Source of the DNA: Bradyrhizobium sp. S69
GTDB taxonomy: Bacteria > Pseudomonadota > Alphaproteobacteria > Rhizobiales > Xanthobacteraceae
DNA length: 55,481 nt
Direction of reading: 5' to 3'
Assembly (NCBI RefSeq): GCF_009766005.1
Contig: NZ_LMUK01000043.1
Coordinates: forward strand, 108,994-164,474
Part shown: positions 9,195-16,463 of the stretch, in pieces
Layout: every line of letters begins with the position of its first letter
Numbering within the stretch: position 1 is the first letter of the stretch
Made by a program: the position numbers and the translations under genes
The notes under the pieces: generated by a model
What the model was told of the DNA's origin: nothing
Seen by the model: only the letters and a program-made list of their open reading frames with translations
Database searches by the model: none

Positions 9195-9512
9195 CAGGCT
9201 CCTGTTGCGAGCCTCAACGTCTCGTTATCGCTGATCGTTCCACGCGTAAGCAAGCGGTGCCTGCCTTCGGCGCACCTTCGACAAGCCTATGGTCTTCAAG
9301 CCCGCGAGCTCCTCAGCCTGCCCCCTCGCCTTTCCGATCGGCATCGAGGAATTCTACGTCCGCCTTTGGCGAGCTTCGACTGGTTGATCACAAATCAGTT
9401 AGGGTGGATCAGACCTATTGTAGGCATATGCCTATAATGCCACATCGAGAGTCTTGGAAGCGTTGGCTTGAGGCCGACCCGGAGCACCTCCAGTCACGAA
9501 GGTGAGAACCTG
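9195..9512. other. Intergenic stretch, no gene recognised
   Basis: No frame with recognisable protein character on either strand. It should hold the promoter of the reductase gene at 9513; TAGGCATATGCCTA (9420-9433) is a perfect 14-bp palindrome about 80 bp before that start and is a candidate regulator site. Confidence 0.4.
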
Positions 9513-10511
9513 ATGAAAGCCATTCAATTTACTTCTTTTGGCGGCCCCGAAGTACTCAGTTACATTGACCTTCCAAAGCCGTCGCCGGCGCAAGGCGAGA
9601 TTTTGATCGAGACGACGGCAATCGGAGTGAACTTTCCCGACGTTCGCGAACGAATGGGCGTCTATAACCAGAAGGAAACACGCGTTGGTGGCGTTGAGCT
9701 TCCGCACGTTACTGGTCTCCAGGTGGTTGGACACGTCGTCGCAGCCGGCGATGGCGTTGCCCGTGCGATGATCGGCCGCAAGGTGATGGCTCTGATGAAG
9801 AAGGGAGCCTACGCCCAATTCGCGCTGGCATCGGCCGCGACAACGGTAACCTTGCGGCCGGACGCTGATGATGTCGCGATGGCAAGCCTGCCTTGCCAGG
9901 GGGCGACGGCGTACCTGACTTTGCAGGCTTCGACCCTGTTGCGCGCCGGCGAGAGTGTTCTGGTTCATGGTGCTGCCGGCGGCGTCGGTAGTCTTGCGGT
10001 TCAAATCGCTAAGGCGCTCGGTGCTGGGACTGTTATTGGAACTGCAAGCTCGGACGAGCGCCGCGCCTTCGTTCGAGACATCGGTGCCGATCTCGCCATC
10101 GGCTATGAAGACCCCAATTGGCCTCGAACGGTATTGGACCACACCCAGGGCCGGGGCGTTGACGTCATCCTGGAGTCGATCGGCGGCGACGTGTTCGAAC
10201 AGAATTTCGAATGCCTCGCCAGATTTGGCCGTCACATCGTGTTCGGTTCGACTCGAGGACCCGGCAATCCGATCGCGCCGCGACGCCTGATGACGAAGGC
10301 ACAGTCTCTGACGGGGTTTTACTTGCCAATTTTCTTCGAGACGCCAGAGCTGATCTCGCGCGCACTCGCATTCCTCGCCGACCGGGTAACGGGTGGCAGC
10401 ATCAAGGCCAATGTGGCGACGGTGCTTCCCCTCAGCCGGGCCGCTGAAGCACATCGCATGCTCCAGGCCAGACAGGTTCAGGGCGCCATAATTCTGGACC
10501 CGGCAACATGA
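9513..10511 (+). CDS. Zinc-independent medium-chain dehydrogenase/reductase (quinone oxidoreductase type)
   Basis: A 332-aa protein of the MDR superfamily. It opens MKAIQFTSFGGPEVLSYIDL, typical of NADPH:quinone oxidoreductases (QOR), has the N-terminal GroES-like fold, and a Rossmann domain with the nucleotide-binding motif HGAAGGVGSLAVQIAKALGA (about residues 153-172). The catalytic-zinc ligands of alcohol dehydrogenases are absent. The likely reaction is NADPH-dependent reduction of quinones or activated enones in the cytosol. Start 9513 follows AAGGTGAG at 9499-9506; the frame stays open upstream to 9468. The gene stands beside a MarR regulator and an alpha/beta hydrolase, suggesting a small xenobiotic or electrophile response group. 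First intact gene after the decayed region. Confidence 0.85.
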   Translation: MKAIQFTSFGGPEVLSYIDLPKPSPAQGEILIETTAIGVNFPDVRERMGVYNQKETRVGGVELPHVTGLQVVGHVVAAGDGVARAMIGRKVMALMKKGAYAQFALASAATTVTLRPDADDVAMASLPCQGATAYLTLQASTLLRAGESVLVHGAAGGVGSLAVQIAKALGAGTVIGTASSDERRAFVRDIGADLAIGYEDPNWPRTVLDHTQGRGVDVILESIGGDVFEQNFECLARFGRHIVFGSTRGPGNPIAPRRLMTKAQSLTGFYLPIFFETPELISRALAFLADRVTGGSIKANVATVLPLSRAAEAHRMLQARQVQGAIILDPAT

Positions 10512-10541
10512 GCCGAGCCGGCGCGGTGAGCTTTGCAGCCG

Positions 10542-11054
10542 TCAGGATCTTGTCTGCGCCTTGCGTGCGGCTTGAGGCCGCGCGGGATGTCGCAGTGAAT
10601 TGGCCGAGTTTGTCAGGCGGTCGTCATGGGCAATGGCAAGCAGTTTCATCTGCAATTCGGCTCTTTCATCCCGGCCGACCACCTCGACAACGCGCTGCTG
10701 CGCGTTTTGCCAAAGTGGCGTCGCCTTCCTGTGCATCGCTCGGCCAGATTTGGTCAACACTACGCCGCGCTGGCGGCCATCTTCTTTGTGCTGAACCAGC
10801 GCGACGTAGCCATCGCGCTCAAGCGGGCGCAGCGTGTGCCCCAGCCCCGAACGATCCATCACCATGGCATCGGCAAGCTCGGTTACTGTCGGAGCATTCG
10901 ACCCGCGCCGAAGGATCTCCGTCATGAGTGCGTATTGCGTCACCGTGAGACCGGCCGGTCGCAGCGCGTCATCGTACAGTTGGGTGACGCGACGCATCGC
11001 CTTGCGCAGCGCTGTGGCGCTGCACTGGGTCAGGTCTCCGTGGTCCACTTTCAT
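10542..11054 (-). CDS. MarR family transcriptional regulator
   Basis: A 170-aa protein starting MKVDHGDLTQCSATALRKAM after GGGAGAAG. The winged helix is clear: LTVTQYALMTEILRRG, then APTVTELADAMVMDRSGLGH as recognition helix and the wing DGYVALVQHKEDGRQRGVVL. The motif LTxxGRAMxxKATPLW is common in the MarR subgroup that controls redox or aromatic-compound genes. A Cys near the N-terminus (about residue 11, TQCSA) could sense oxidants as in OhrR/DUF24-like switches, but that is only inference. It is transcribed divergently from the alpha/beta hydrolase with 122 bp between starts and convergently with the reductase gene (30 bp between ends), so it probably represses one or both. Confidence 0.85.
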   Translation of the reverse strand: MKVDHGDLTQCSATALRKAMRRVTQLYDDALRPAGLTVTQYALMTEILRRGSNAPTVTELADAMVMDRSGLGHTLRPLERDGYVALVQHKEDGRQRGVVLTKSGRAMHRKATPLWQNAQQRVVEVVGRDERAELQMKLLAIAHDDRLTNSANSLRHPARPQAARKAQTRS

Positions 11055-11176
11055 CAGCTTCTCCCGGTGCAGAATATAGTCGCGCACGGAATGACCCTCA
11101 ACTAATACAAACAGTCGCAAGAGAATCTGCTCGATCGCGGCCGATAACGTGCACCCACAACCCGGGAAATAGGCTG

Positions 11177-12058
11177 ATGACAAACATAAAACACGGCACC
11201 GCGGACATAGAGCCGGGTACCCGTATCCATTATGTGACCGCTGGTGAGGGACAGCGTACCGTGGTGCTGCTGCACGGATTTCCACAGACGTGGTGGGCCT
11301 GGCGCCACATCATTCCGAGACTGGCGGAGGCTGGCTTTCGCGTTGTTGCGCCAGACTACCGCGGGGCCGGTCACTCCTCGCACCCTCCATCCGGCTACGA
11401 CAAGCGCACGATGGCAGCGGACATCCACCGACTGTTGCACGCGCATCTCGGCATCAAAGAAGCAGTTGCGATGGTGGGGCATGATATCGGCCTGATGGTC
11501 GCCTACGCTTATGCCCAGGCCTATCGCGATCTTGTCACCCATCTCGTGGTGGCCGATGCACCGCTTCCGGGCACCCAAATTTTCGATCGCATGCGGGTTG
11601 ATCCGCGGGTATGGCAGTTCGCCTTTCACAGCGTTCGGGATATTCCCGAAATGCTCATCGCCGGGCGCGAGCGGCTTTACATACAGGCAATGATTTCGGC
11701 GAGAATCTACGATCCTTCGGCGATATCCGAAGCTGATCTCGATATTTATGCGTCGGCCTATGCGATGCCGGGCGCGATGCGCGCCGGGCTTGAGGTCTAT
11801 CGCGCGTTCGATCGCGATGTCGATGACAACAGGGCGGTTATCAAACAGTCCGGAAAGCTGACGATGCCTGTGCTTACGGTCGGCGGTGAGATCAGTACGC
11901 TGGGGCCGGTGATGGGTGAGATGATGACGGAAGTAGCCGACCACGTCACGAGCGTGCGTGTGCCGGGCACGGCTCATTTCATCGCGGAGGAGAATCCTGC
12001 CGCAATGACTGCCGAATTACTTGATTTTTTCGGATCATCGCCCCTGTCGAGCACGTGA
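11177..12058 (+). CDS. Alpha/beta hydrolase of the epoxide hydrolase / dehalogenase type
   Basis: A 293-aa hydrolase. The oxyanion motif HGFPQTWWAW (about residues 33-42) and the nucleophile elbow GHDIG (Asp about 104) place it with epoxide hydrolases and haloalkane/haloacetate dehalogenases, which use Asp; the catalytic His is in GTAHFIAEENP near residue 272. A variable cap domain runs between (SARIYDPSAISEADLDIYAS). Cytoplasmic, no signal peptide. Its start lies 122 bp from the divergent marR gene, so it is the likeliest target. Substrate cannot be told from sequence: fluoroacetate, epoxides or other halo-acids are all possible. Confidence 0.82.
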   Translation: MTNIKHGTADIEPGTRIHYVTAGEGQRTVVLLHGFPQTWWAWRHIIPRLAEAGFRVVAPDYRGAGHSSHPPSGYDKRTMAADIHRLLHAHLGIKEAVAMVGHDIGLMVAYAYAQAYRDLVTHLVVADAPLPGTQIFDRMRVDPRVWQFAFHSVRDIPEMLIAGRERLYIQAMISARIYDPSAISEADLDIYASAYAMPGAMRAGLEVYRAFDRDVDDNRAVIKQSGKLTMPVLTVGGEISTLGPVMGEMMTEVADHVTSVRVPGTAHFIAEENPAAMTAELLDFFGSSPLSST

Positions 12059-12158
12059 AATTGGCGAGCTCCCAATTGTCATCTGAAATCCTGCATTTTG
12101 AATTTTTTACTAACGGTCTTATTGAGCAGGTTTTGCCATTTGGACGTCCTCCTGAAGC

Positions 12159-12194
12159 AAAGCCCGCCCAGTGGGCGAACGCTGGGCGGGCTTT
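12159..12194 (+). terminator. Hairpin after the alpha/beta hydrolase gene
   Basis: Perfect 13-bp inverted repeat AAAGCCCGCCCAG (12159-12171) and CTGGGCGGGCTTT (12182-12194), loop of 10 bases, ending in TTT. It lies 100 bp past the hydrolase stop and can serve both strands. Confidence 0.6.
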
Positions 12195-12310
12195 GAAGTC
12201 AGGAGCTTTAGGGGACAGAAGCTCCGATCGATAAAGCACCTTGATCGACATCCGTTCCAGAGCCGGAAACCCGACCGAATTCCCCGAAGCCCGTCAACGG
12301 TCCGTTTGCG

Positions 12311-12511
12311 CTACTTGATCCGCTGTTCCTCAACCTGACGGTCACGTTCGCCGTAAAGCTCAATTATCTTGGCCATCATGCGGCTGAACAGCTCTTCCGC
12401 CGAGGCCGTGTTTATCCCGGCCCGTTGCAACGATTGAATTTCTTTCCGTTGGCGGGAAAGCTGCCGCCGCCTGTTCTCGATTTCGTTTCGAAGGAAATCC
12501 AAAGTTCGCAT
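12311..12511 (-). CDS. Small coiled-coil hypothetical protein (66 aa)
   Basis: Sequence MRTLDFLRNEIENRRRQLSR continues as a charged helix (QRKEIQSLQRAGINTASAEE) and ends LYGERDRQVEEQRIK. Preceded by GGTGGGCGG close to the ATG. No domain recognised. The helical, highly charged make-up with regular Leu/Ile spacing is protein-like, so it is kept although no function can be given. It lies next to an integrase fragment and may belong to the same old island. Confidence 0.45.
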   Translation of the reverse strand: MRTLDFLRNEIENRRRQLSRQRKEIQSLQRAGINTASAEELFSRMMAKIIELYGERDRQVEEQRIK

Positions 12512-12604
12512 CCGCCCACCGTGAACGACACCAGAACGCGAATCAAGCCGTTAGAAATCGGTGTTTCGCCAAACGGCCCCCCAGTCGCTGATCTGTGCGC
12601 TAGG

Positions 12605-12894
12605 TCACGAAGTCTTGTCGAGGGCGATGCCATTGTCGACGCCAGCGAAGATTGGTGCCCGCGCCAGCGCCTGTTCATAGCTCATGATGGTGACGCCGTT
12701 GGCCGGTTCGATGTCGCCGCCAGCGCAAACTTCTTCTGCCAGTTCGAGCCATCGCCTTTCGCAACACGCACGAGCCATATTCCCGCGCCTTGGTTTCGTC
12801 GGAAGCCCAACGCGAGTCCCGTTCTGATCTCGTGAAAATAAGGACGGTGCGGGGGCGGTAATTTGAGGCGGGGTTTCCGATCAAGCGATGCCAT
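12605..12894 (-). pseudogene. Integrase/recombinase N-terminal fragment, frameshifted
   Basis: The frame from ATG 12894 reads MASLDRKPRLKLPPPHRPYF, then RTGLALGFRRNQGAGIWLVR VAKGDGSNWQKKFALA. This is the arm-binding N-terminus of a family of alphaproteobacterial tyrosine integrases (pattern LGYRR--GAG-W-VRVADG-G-YW-K-FALADD). It then shifts frame and continues GDIEPANGVTIMSYEQALAR, ending at TGA 12605-12607. The core-binding and catalytic domains are missing. It marks a former site-specific element; no att site or tRNA is visible nearby. Confidence 0.65.
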
Positions 12895-13040
12895 CGAATC
12901 TCTCCACGGGTAATGGCCGGGTCACGGCAGGGCTGAAACGGGGTGTCTCAACGATTACACCGATATAGAGAGTTTAAAAGCCAAATCAATAAGTTACGAA
13001 GTTCGCCAGAGTGCAGCGAAGTGGTTTAAAGTACAATCTT

Positions 13041-13182
13041 CTCCCCTTGTGGGAGAAGGTGGCGCGGACGAAGTCCGTGCCGGATGAGGGGTCGCCACAT
13101 GCACTACCCCTCACCCGTCTCGCATCTTCGATGCGAGCCACCCCAAGAGCGAGCTTCGCTCGTCTCGCTCCCACAAGGGGAG
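13041..13182. repeat. Palindromic intergenic repeat with 15-bp perfect arms
   Basis: CTCCCCTTGTGGGAG (13041-13055) and CTCCCACAAGGGGAG (13168-13182) are exact reverse complements; between them lie further nested pairs (GCCGGATGAGGGG / CCCCTCACCCG; GAGCGAGCTTCGCTC). This is a dispersed repetitive extragenic element type widespread in Bradyrhizobium-like genomes. It fills most of the 316-bp gap before the SnoaL-like gene. Confidence 0.8.
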
Positions 13183-13211
13183 AGGGGAAAGAAGTACGGA
13201 GCACGGAAGCC

Positions 13212-13598
13212 ATGACCAGGAGCGACCTCGCCGACATCTACCGAGGCTACATTGCCTGCCTCAATCGACAGGACTGGCCGACGCTGGGACAGTTCGTCCA
13301 CGATGAAGCATCCCGCAACGGCGAGCGGCTTGGGCTATCAGGCTATCGCAAGATGCTGGAGAACGACTTCCTCGAAATCCCGGATCTTCATTTCAACATT
13401 GGGCTGTTGATTTCAGATCCGCCTCATATTGCGAGCCGGCTGCAATTCGACTGTACGCCCAAGGGTAAATTCCTTGGACTCGATGTGATGGGAAAGCGAG
13501 TTTCCTTTGCCGAGAATGTATTTTATGAATTTCGCGGCGAGAAAATTTGGCAGGTGTGGTCGATTGTCGACAAGGCCGCGATCCAAGCTCAGCTTTAG
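13212..13598 (+). CDS. SnoaL-like / ester cyclase family protein
   Basis: A 128-aa protein with start MTRSDLADIYRGYIACLNRQ after ACGGAAG. The pattern of a short N-terminal helix pair, the turn DWPTLGQFVHDEASRNGERL, then GYRKMLENDFLEIPDLHFNI and a strand-rich C-terminus (SFAENVFYEFRGEKIWQVWS) is that of SnoaL-like polyketide cyclase / NTF2-fold proteins. The conserved FPDLHF-type motif is present as IPDLHF. Members act on small hydrophobic substrates or have no enzymatic role. It is alone in its transcription unit; an older reading from 13011 would run through the palindromic repeat and is unlikely. Confidence 0.75.
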   Translation: MTRSDLADIYRGYIACLNRQDWPTLGQFVHDEASRNGERLGLSGYRKMLENDFLEIPDLHFNIGLLISDPPHIASRLQFDCTPKGKFLGLDVMGKRVSFAENVFYEFRGEKIWQVWSIVDKAAIQAQL

Positions 13599-13613
13599 CG
13601 ACGCTGTATCCGC

Positions 13614-13702
13614 CGTCATGCCCGGGCTTGACCCGGGCATCCATCCGTCCAAGGAATTTTTCGTGAAAGAGATGGATTGCCGGGTCAAGCCCGGCAATGA
13701 CG
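13614..13702. repeat. Palindromic intergenic repeat (GTCATGCCCGGGCTTGACCC type)
   Basis: Left arm CGTCATGCCCGGGCTTGACC followed by CGGGCATCCATC pairs with GATGGATTGCCGGG and TCAAGCCCGGCAATGACG on the right. It separates the SnoaL-like gene from the convergent acyl-CoA synthetase gene and may terminate both transcripts. Confidence 0.75.
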
Positions 13703-13714
13703 ACGTACTTGGCC

Positions 13715-15556
13715 CTACAGCCGAATCGAACCATCGAGAATCCGCGCATAGGCTTGCGCATCGATCGGGCGATACTCGCCCGATTTCGGTTCGCGGAAAA
13801 ACAGCGGGTCGATCACGTGGTGCGGATCGAATCCGTCGCGCACCAGTTCGTGCTTTTTCTGCTTGAAGGTTTCGGTGCTGTCCAGCGCCGCGCAGATCCG
13901 GATCATGACCGGGCAGGCATAGGCCGGTAGCCGGCGCGCAAGATGCGCGGCGAATTCCTGGAGGTCGAAGCGGCTATCGATCACGATCGCTGTCATGCCG
14001 GCGCGGCCGTCGGCGCCGGGGATTTCCACGCCATAGGTGGTGGCCTCGGCAACGCCCGGGCCATCGGCCACGGCCTCATTGACCTCCGACGTCGCGACGT
14101 TCTCGCCCTTCCATCGAAACGTATCGCCGATCCGGTCGACGAAATGAAAATAACCTTGCTGGTCGAGCCGCATCAGATCGCCGGTGCGAAACCAAGCATC
14201 GCCTTTCGCCTGCACGTCGTGCAAGATCTTCTTGTCGGTCTGGGCCTGGTCGGTATAACCCTCGAAGCGGCCGCCGCCTTGATCGGCGGTGCCGATCCGC
14301 CCCACGGCTTCGCCGACCTCATCGCGCGCGCACGCGATACACAGGCCCTCGGCATCGCGAACCGGCATACCGAGCTCGTCGACCCGCACGATCGCCGCCG
14401 GAAAGCGATGCGCCAACAGTGGCGGAATCCGGCCAATCGCGCCGGGCTTTCCCTCGACATTGTAGAGCGAGAAATTGCCTTCGGTCGCGGCGTAGAATTC
14501 CAGGATGCGGGAGATCGCAAAGCGCGCCTGAAAGGCCTGCCAGATATCGCCGCGCAGGCCGTTGCCACAGGCCAGCCGCAGCCGATGGCTGGTTTCGAAT
14601 TCGGATGCGGGCGCCTTCAGCAGATAGCGGCAGAGCTCGCCGATATACTGGAACAGCGTGCAGTCCCAGCGCGCGACCTCGCTCCAGAAATTTCCGACCG
14701 AGAATTTGTCGGACACGACCACCGAGGCCCCCGCGCTCAGCATGCTGCATGGCGCGACGATACCGCCGACGCTGTGGAACAGCGGCAGGCAATCGTACAG
14801 GCGATCCTCGGGCGTGGCGCCGGTCAATCCGGCAAACCAGCCGCCCCAATTGCGGATGCGGCGATGGCTGATGCTGGCGGCCTTCGGCAGGCCAGTGGTG
14901 CCGGAGGTGTAGATCAACAGCGCGCGATCGTTGATGGTGACCGCGGGACGCTCAGCGGCGGTCAGCGGACTGCCATCCATCCGCTCCAGAATGTCGTCCA
15001 GCGCGGAACCGCCATCGCCGAGTTCGAAGCCGGTGGCGTCGGCATCGCCGCCATGGGTCCAGATTTTCGGAACCTTATCCAGATAGGGCACCGCGGTCTC
15101 GAAGACATCGGCGAGTTCCGCGGCCAGGACGACATGATCGGCCGCCGCGACATTGATGCAATGCGACAGCGATGGCCCGATCAGCTTGGTATTGATCAGC
15201 GCCACGACGCCGCCGACCTTGCTGATGCCGAGCCAGGCGGCGACGTAATCCGGCCGGTTCGGCATGAACAGGCAGACGGTATCGCCGCGCTTGATTCCGG
15301 CCGAGCGCGCCCAGCGCGCATAGCGGTTGATCCGGGCAACCAAGGCGCCATAGCTGAAGGTCTCGGTGTCCGACAGCAAAGCGGGCCGGTTTGGCTGCCG
15401 CGCGGCGTGTTCCTCGACAATATCGGCGAATAATTTTTCCGGGTTGGCCTCGATACGCGAGGTCAGCTCGATCGCCTTCAGCCAGCTCTTGGCGGCCGAC
15501 GGCTTGCCCTGCGGCGGCAGGGTCTGTTGTGGCAGCTCGATTGCGCCTACGCTCAT
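13715..15556 (-). CDS. Long-chain acyl-CoA synthetase (FATP/very-long-chain type)
   Basis: A 613-aa adenylate-forming enzyme that activates fatty acids to acyl-CoA through an acyl-AMP. The P-loop is LIYTSGTTGLPKAASISHRR; the A5 motif appears as FYAATEGNFSLYN, and the hinge/motif region as WFRTGDLMRLDQQGYFHFVD followed by RIGDTFRWKGENVATSEV. FYAATEGN and FRWKGENVAT are the hallmarks of the FATP-like very-long-chain acyl-CoA synthetases as opposed to FadD. The C-terminal catalytic Lys lies in FKQKKHEL. ATG 15556 (MSVGAIELPQ) is chosen; ATG 15586 would add ten residues. Single gene, convergent with the SnoaL-like gene. Confidence 0.88.
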   Translation of the reverse strand: MSVGAIELPQQTLPPQGKPSAAKSWLKAIELTSRIEANPEKLFADIVEEHAARQPNRPALLSDTETFSYGALVARINRYARWARSAGIKRGDTVCLFMPNRPDYVAAWLGISKVGGVVALINTKLIGPSLSHCINVAAADHVVLAAELADVFETAVPYLDKVPKIWTHGGDADATGFELGDGGSALDDILERMDGSPLTAAERPAVTINDRALLIYTSGTTGLPKAASISHRRIRNWGGWFAGLTGATPEDRLYDCLPLFHSVGGIVAPCSMLSAGASVVVSDKFSVGNFWSEVARWDCTLFQYIGELCRYLLKAPASEFETSHRLRLACGNGLRGDIWQAFQARFAISRILEFYAATEGNFSLYNVEGKPGAIGRIPPLLAHRFPAAIVRVDELGMPVRDAEGLCIACARDEVGEAVGRIGTADQGGGRFEGYTDQAQTDKKILHDVQAKGDAWFRTGDLMRLDQQGYFHFVDRIGDTFRWKGENVATSEVNEAVADGPGVAEATTYGVEIPGADGRAGMTAIVIDSRFDLQEFAAHLARRLPAYACPVMIRICAALDSTETFKQKKHELVRDGFDPHHVIDPLFFREPKSGEYRPIDAQAYARILDGSIRL

Positions 15557-16008
15557 GGCCGAATACCCGTGAATCCCAGGCCACATATAGCTGTGTTGGC
15601 TGGATCAGGGGTTAACCAGCAGAGTTAAGAGCGGCTTGTTGTTGCAGCGCAGAAAGCAGCGCCAACCAACCTCATCATACCGCGTAAGGGCTGTTGACCA
15701 ACCGAGCCCCTGTTACAAGGCCCTGCTTTCGCCAAATGGAGATGCCAAACAATTCGTTGTGAAGCTGGTCTTTCCGGGTTTTCTGATAGCCTCTTGAGAA
15801 CGTCCATCTCCGCACGCCAAATAATAACCAAAACAGGAGGACCGCGCCGGACACGGAAACCCACGAAGGTCTGTAGTTGCGCGTCACACCGATCACCCGG
15901 AAGGGGGCCGGCGGGACCGGCACGCAGGCAACGATGCGAGCAGCCGAGAAACATGTTCTCGCTCGCGTCAAAGAAACATCATTGGCTTATGAAGAGCGAG
16001 GAACGATC
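15557..16008. other. Intergenic stretch, no gene recognised
   Basis: About 450 bp between the divergent synthetase and oxidoreductase genes. No open frame has protein character. It should contain both promoters; no clear operator palindrome was seen. Confidence 0.4.
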
Positions 16009-16461
16009 ATGATCAAATTGAAGATTAATGGCGAAGCGCGTAACTGGGACGGCGACCCGGATCTTCCGCTACTCTGGTTTCTCCGTGACGAAGCCGGATT
16101 GACCGGCACCAAATTTGGTTGCGGCCAGGCCTTGTGCGGCGCCTGCACCGTGATGGTCGACAAGCAGGCGGTGCGCGCCTGCATTACGTCGGTCTCCGAC
16201 GTCGTCGACCGCGAAGTCGTCACCATTGAAGGTCTTCATCCCACCGGCGATCACGCGGTTCAGAAGGCCTGGCGCCAGGTCAATGTGCCGCAATGCGGCT
16301 ATTGCCAGTCCGGCCAGATCATGCAGGCCGCGGCTCTGCTGACGGAAAATCCAAAACCCTCGCACGATCAGATACGTGAAGCGATGGCGGGCAACATCTG
16401 CCGCTGCGGCTGTTACCAGCGCATCGAAAACGCGATTCATCTCGCCTCGACGGGGGTCTGA
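16009..16461 (+). CDS. (2Fe-2S) subunit of an isoquinoline 1-oxidoreductase-type molybdenum hydroxylase
   Basis: A 150-aa protein starting MIKLKINGEARNWDGDPDLP. The plant-ferredoxin-type cluster is bound by FGCGQALCGACTVMVDK plus a following Cys, and the helical C-terminal cluster by CGYCQSGQIMQ and NICRCGCYQRI. This two-cluster small subunit passes electrons from the molybdenum site to an external acceptor. Unlike xanthine dehydrogenases of the three-subunit type there is no FAD subunit gene; the enzyme fits the IorAB layout. It ends 2 bp before the large-subunit gene, so the two form an operon. Start preceded by GCGAGGAACGATC. Confidence 0.92.
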   Translation: MIKLKINGEARNWDGDPDLPLLWFLRDEAGLTGTKFGCGQALCGACTVMVDKQAVRACITSVSDVVDREVVTIEGLHPTGDHAVQKAWRQVNVPQCGYCQSGQIMQAAALLTENPKPSHDQIREAMAGNICRCGCYQRIENAIHLASTGV

Positions 16462-16463
16462 TC

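Noticed and set aside
13041..13182. A CRISPR-like or tRNA-like palindrome
   Set aside because: There is a single palindrome with no regularly spaced repeats or spacers, and no cloverleaf with conserved T-loop bases.
13943..15433. A 496-aa plus-strand frame opposite the acyl-CoA synthetase gene
   Set aside because: It is an antisense shadow caused by high GC; composition is Arg/Asp/Gly-biased and no domain or ribosome-binding site is present.
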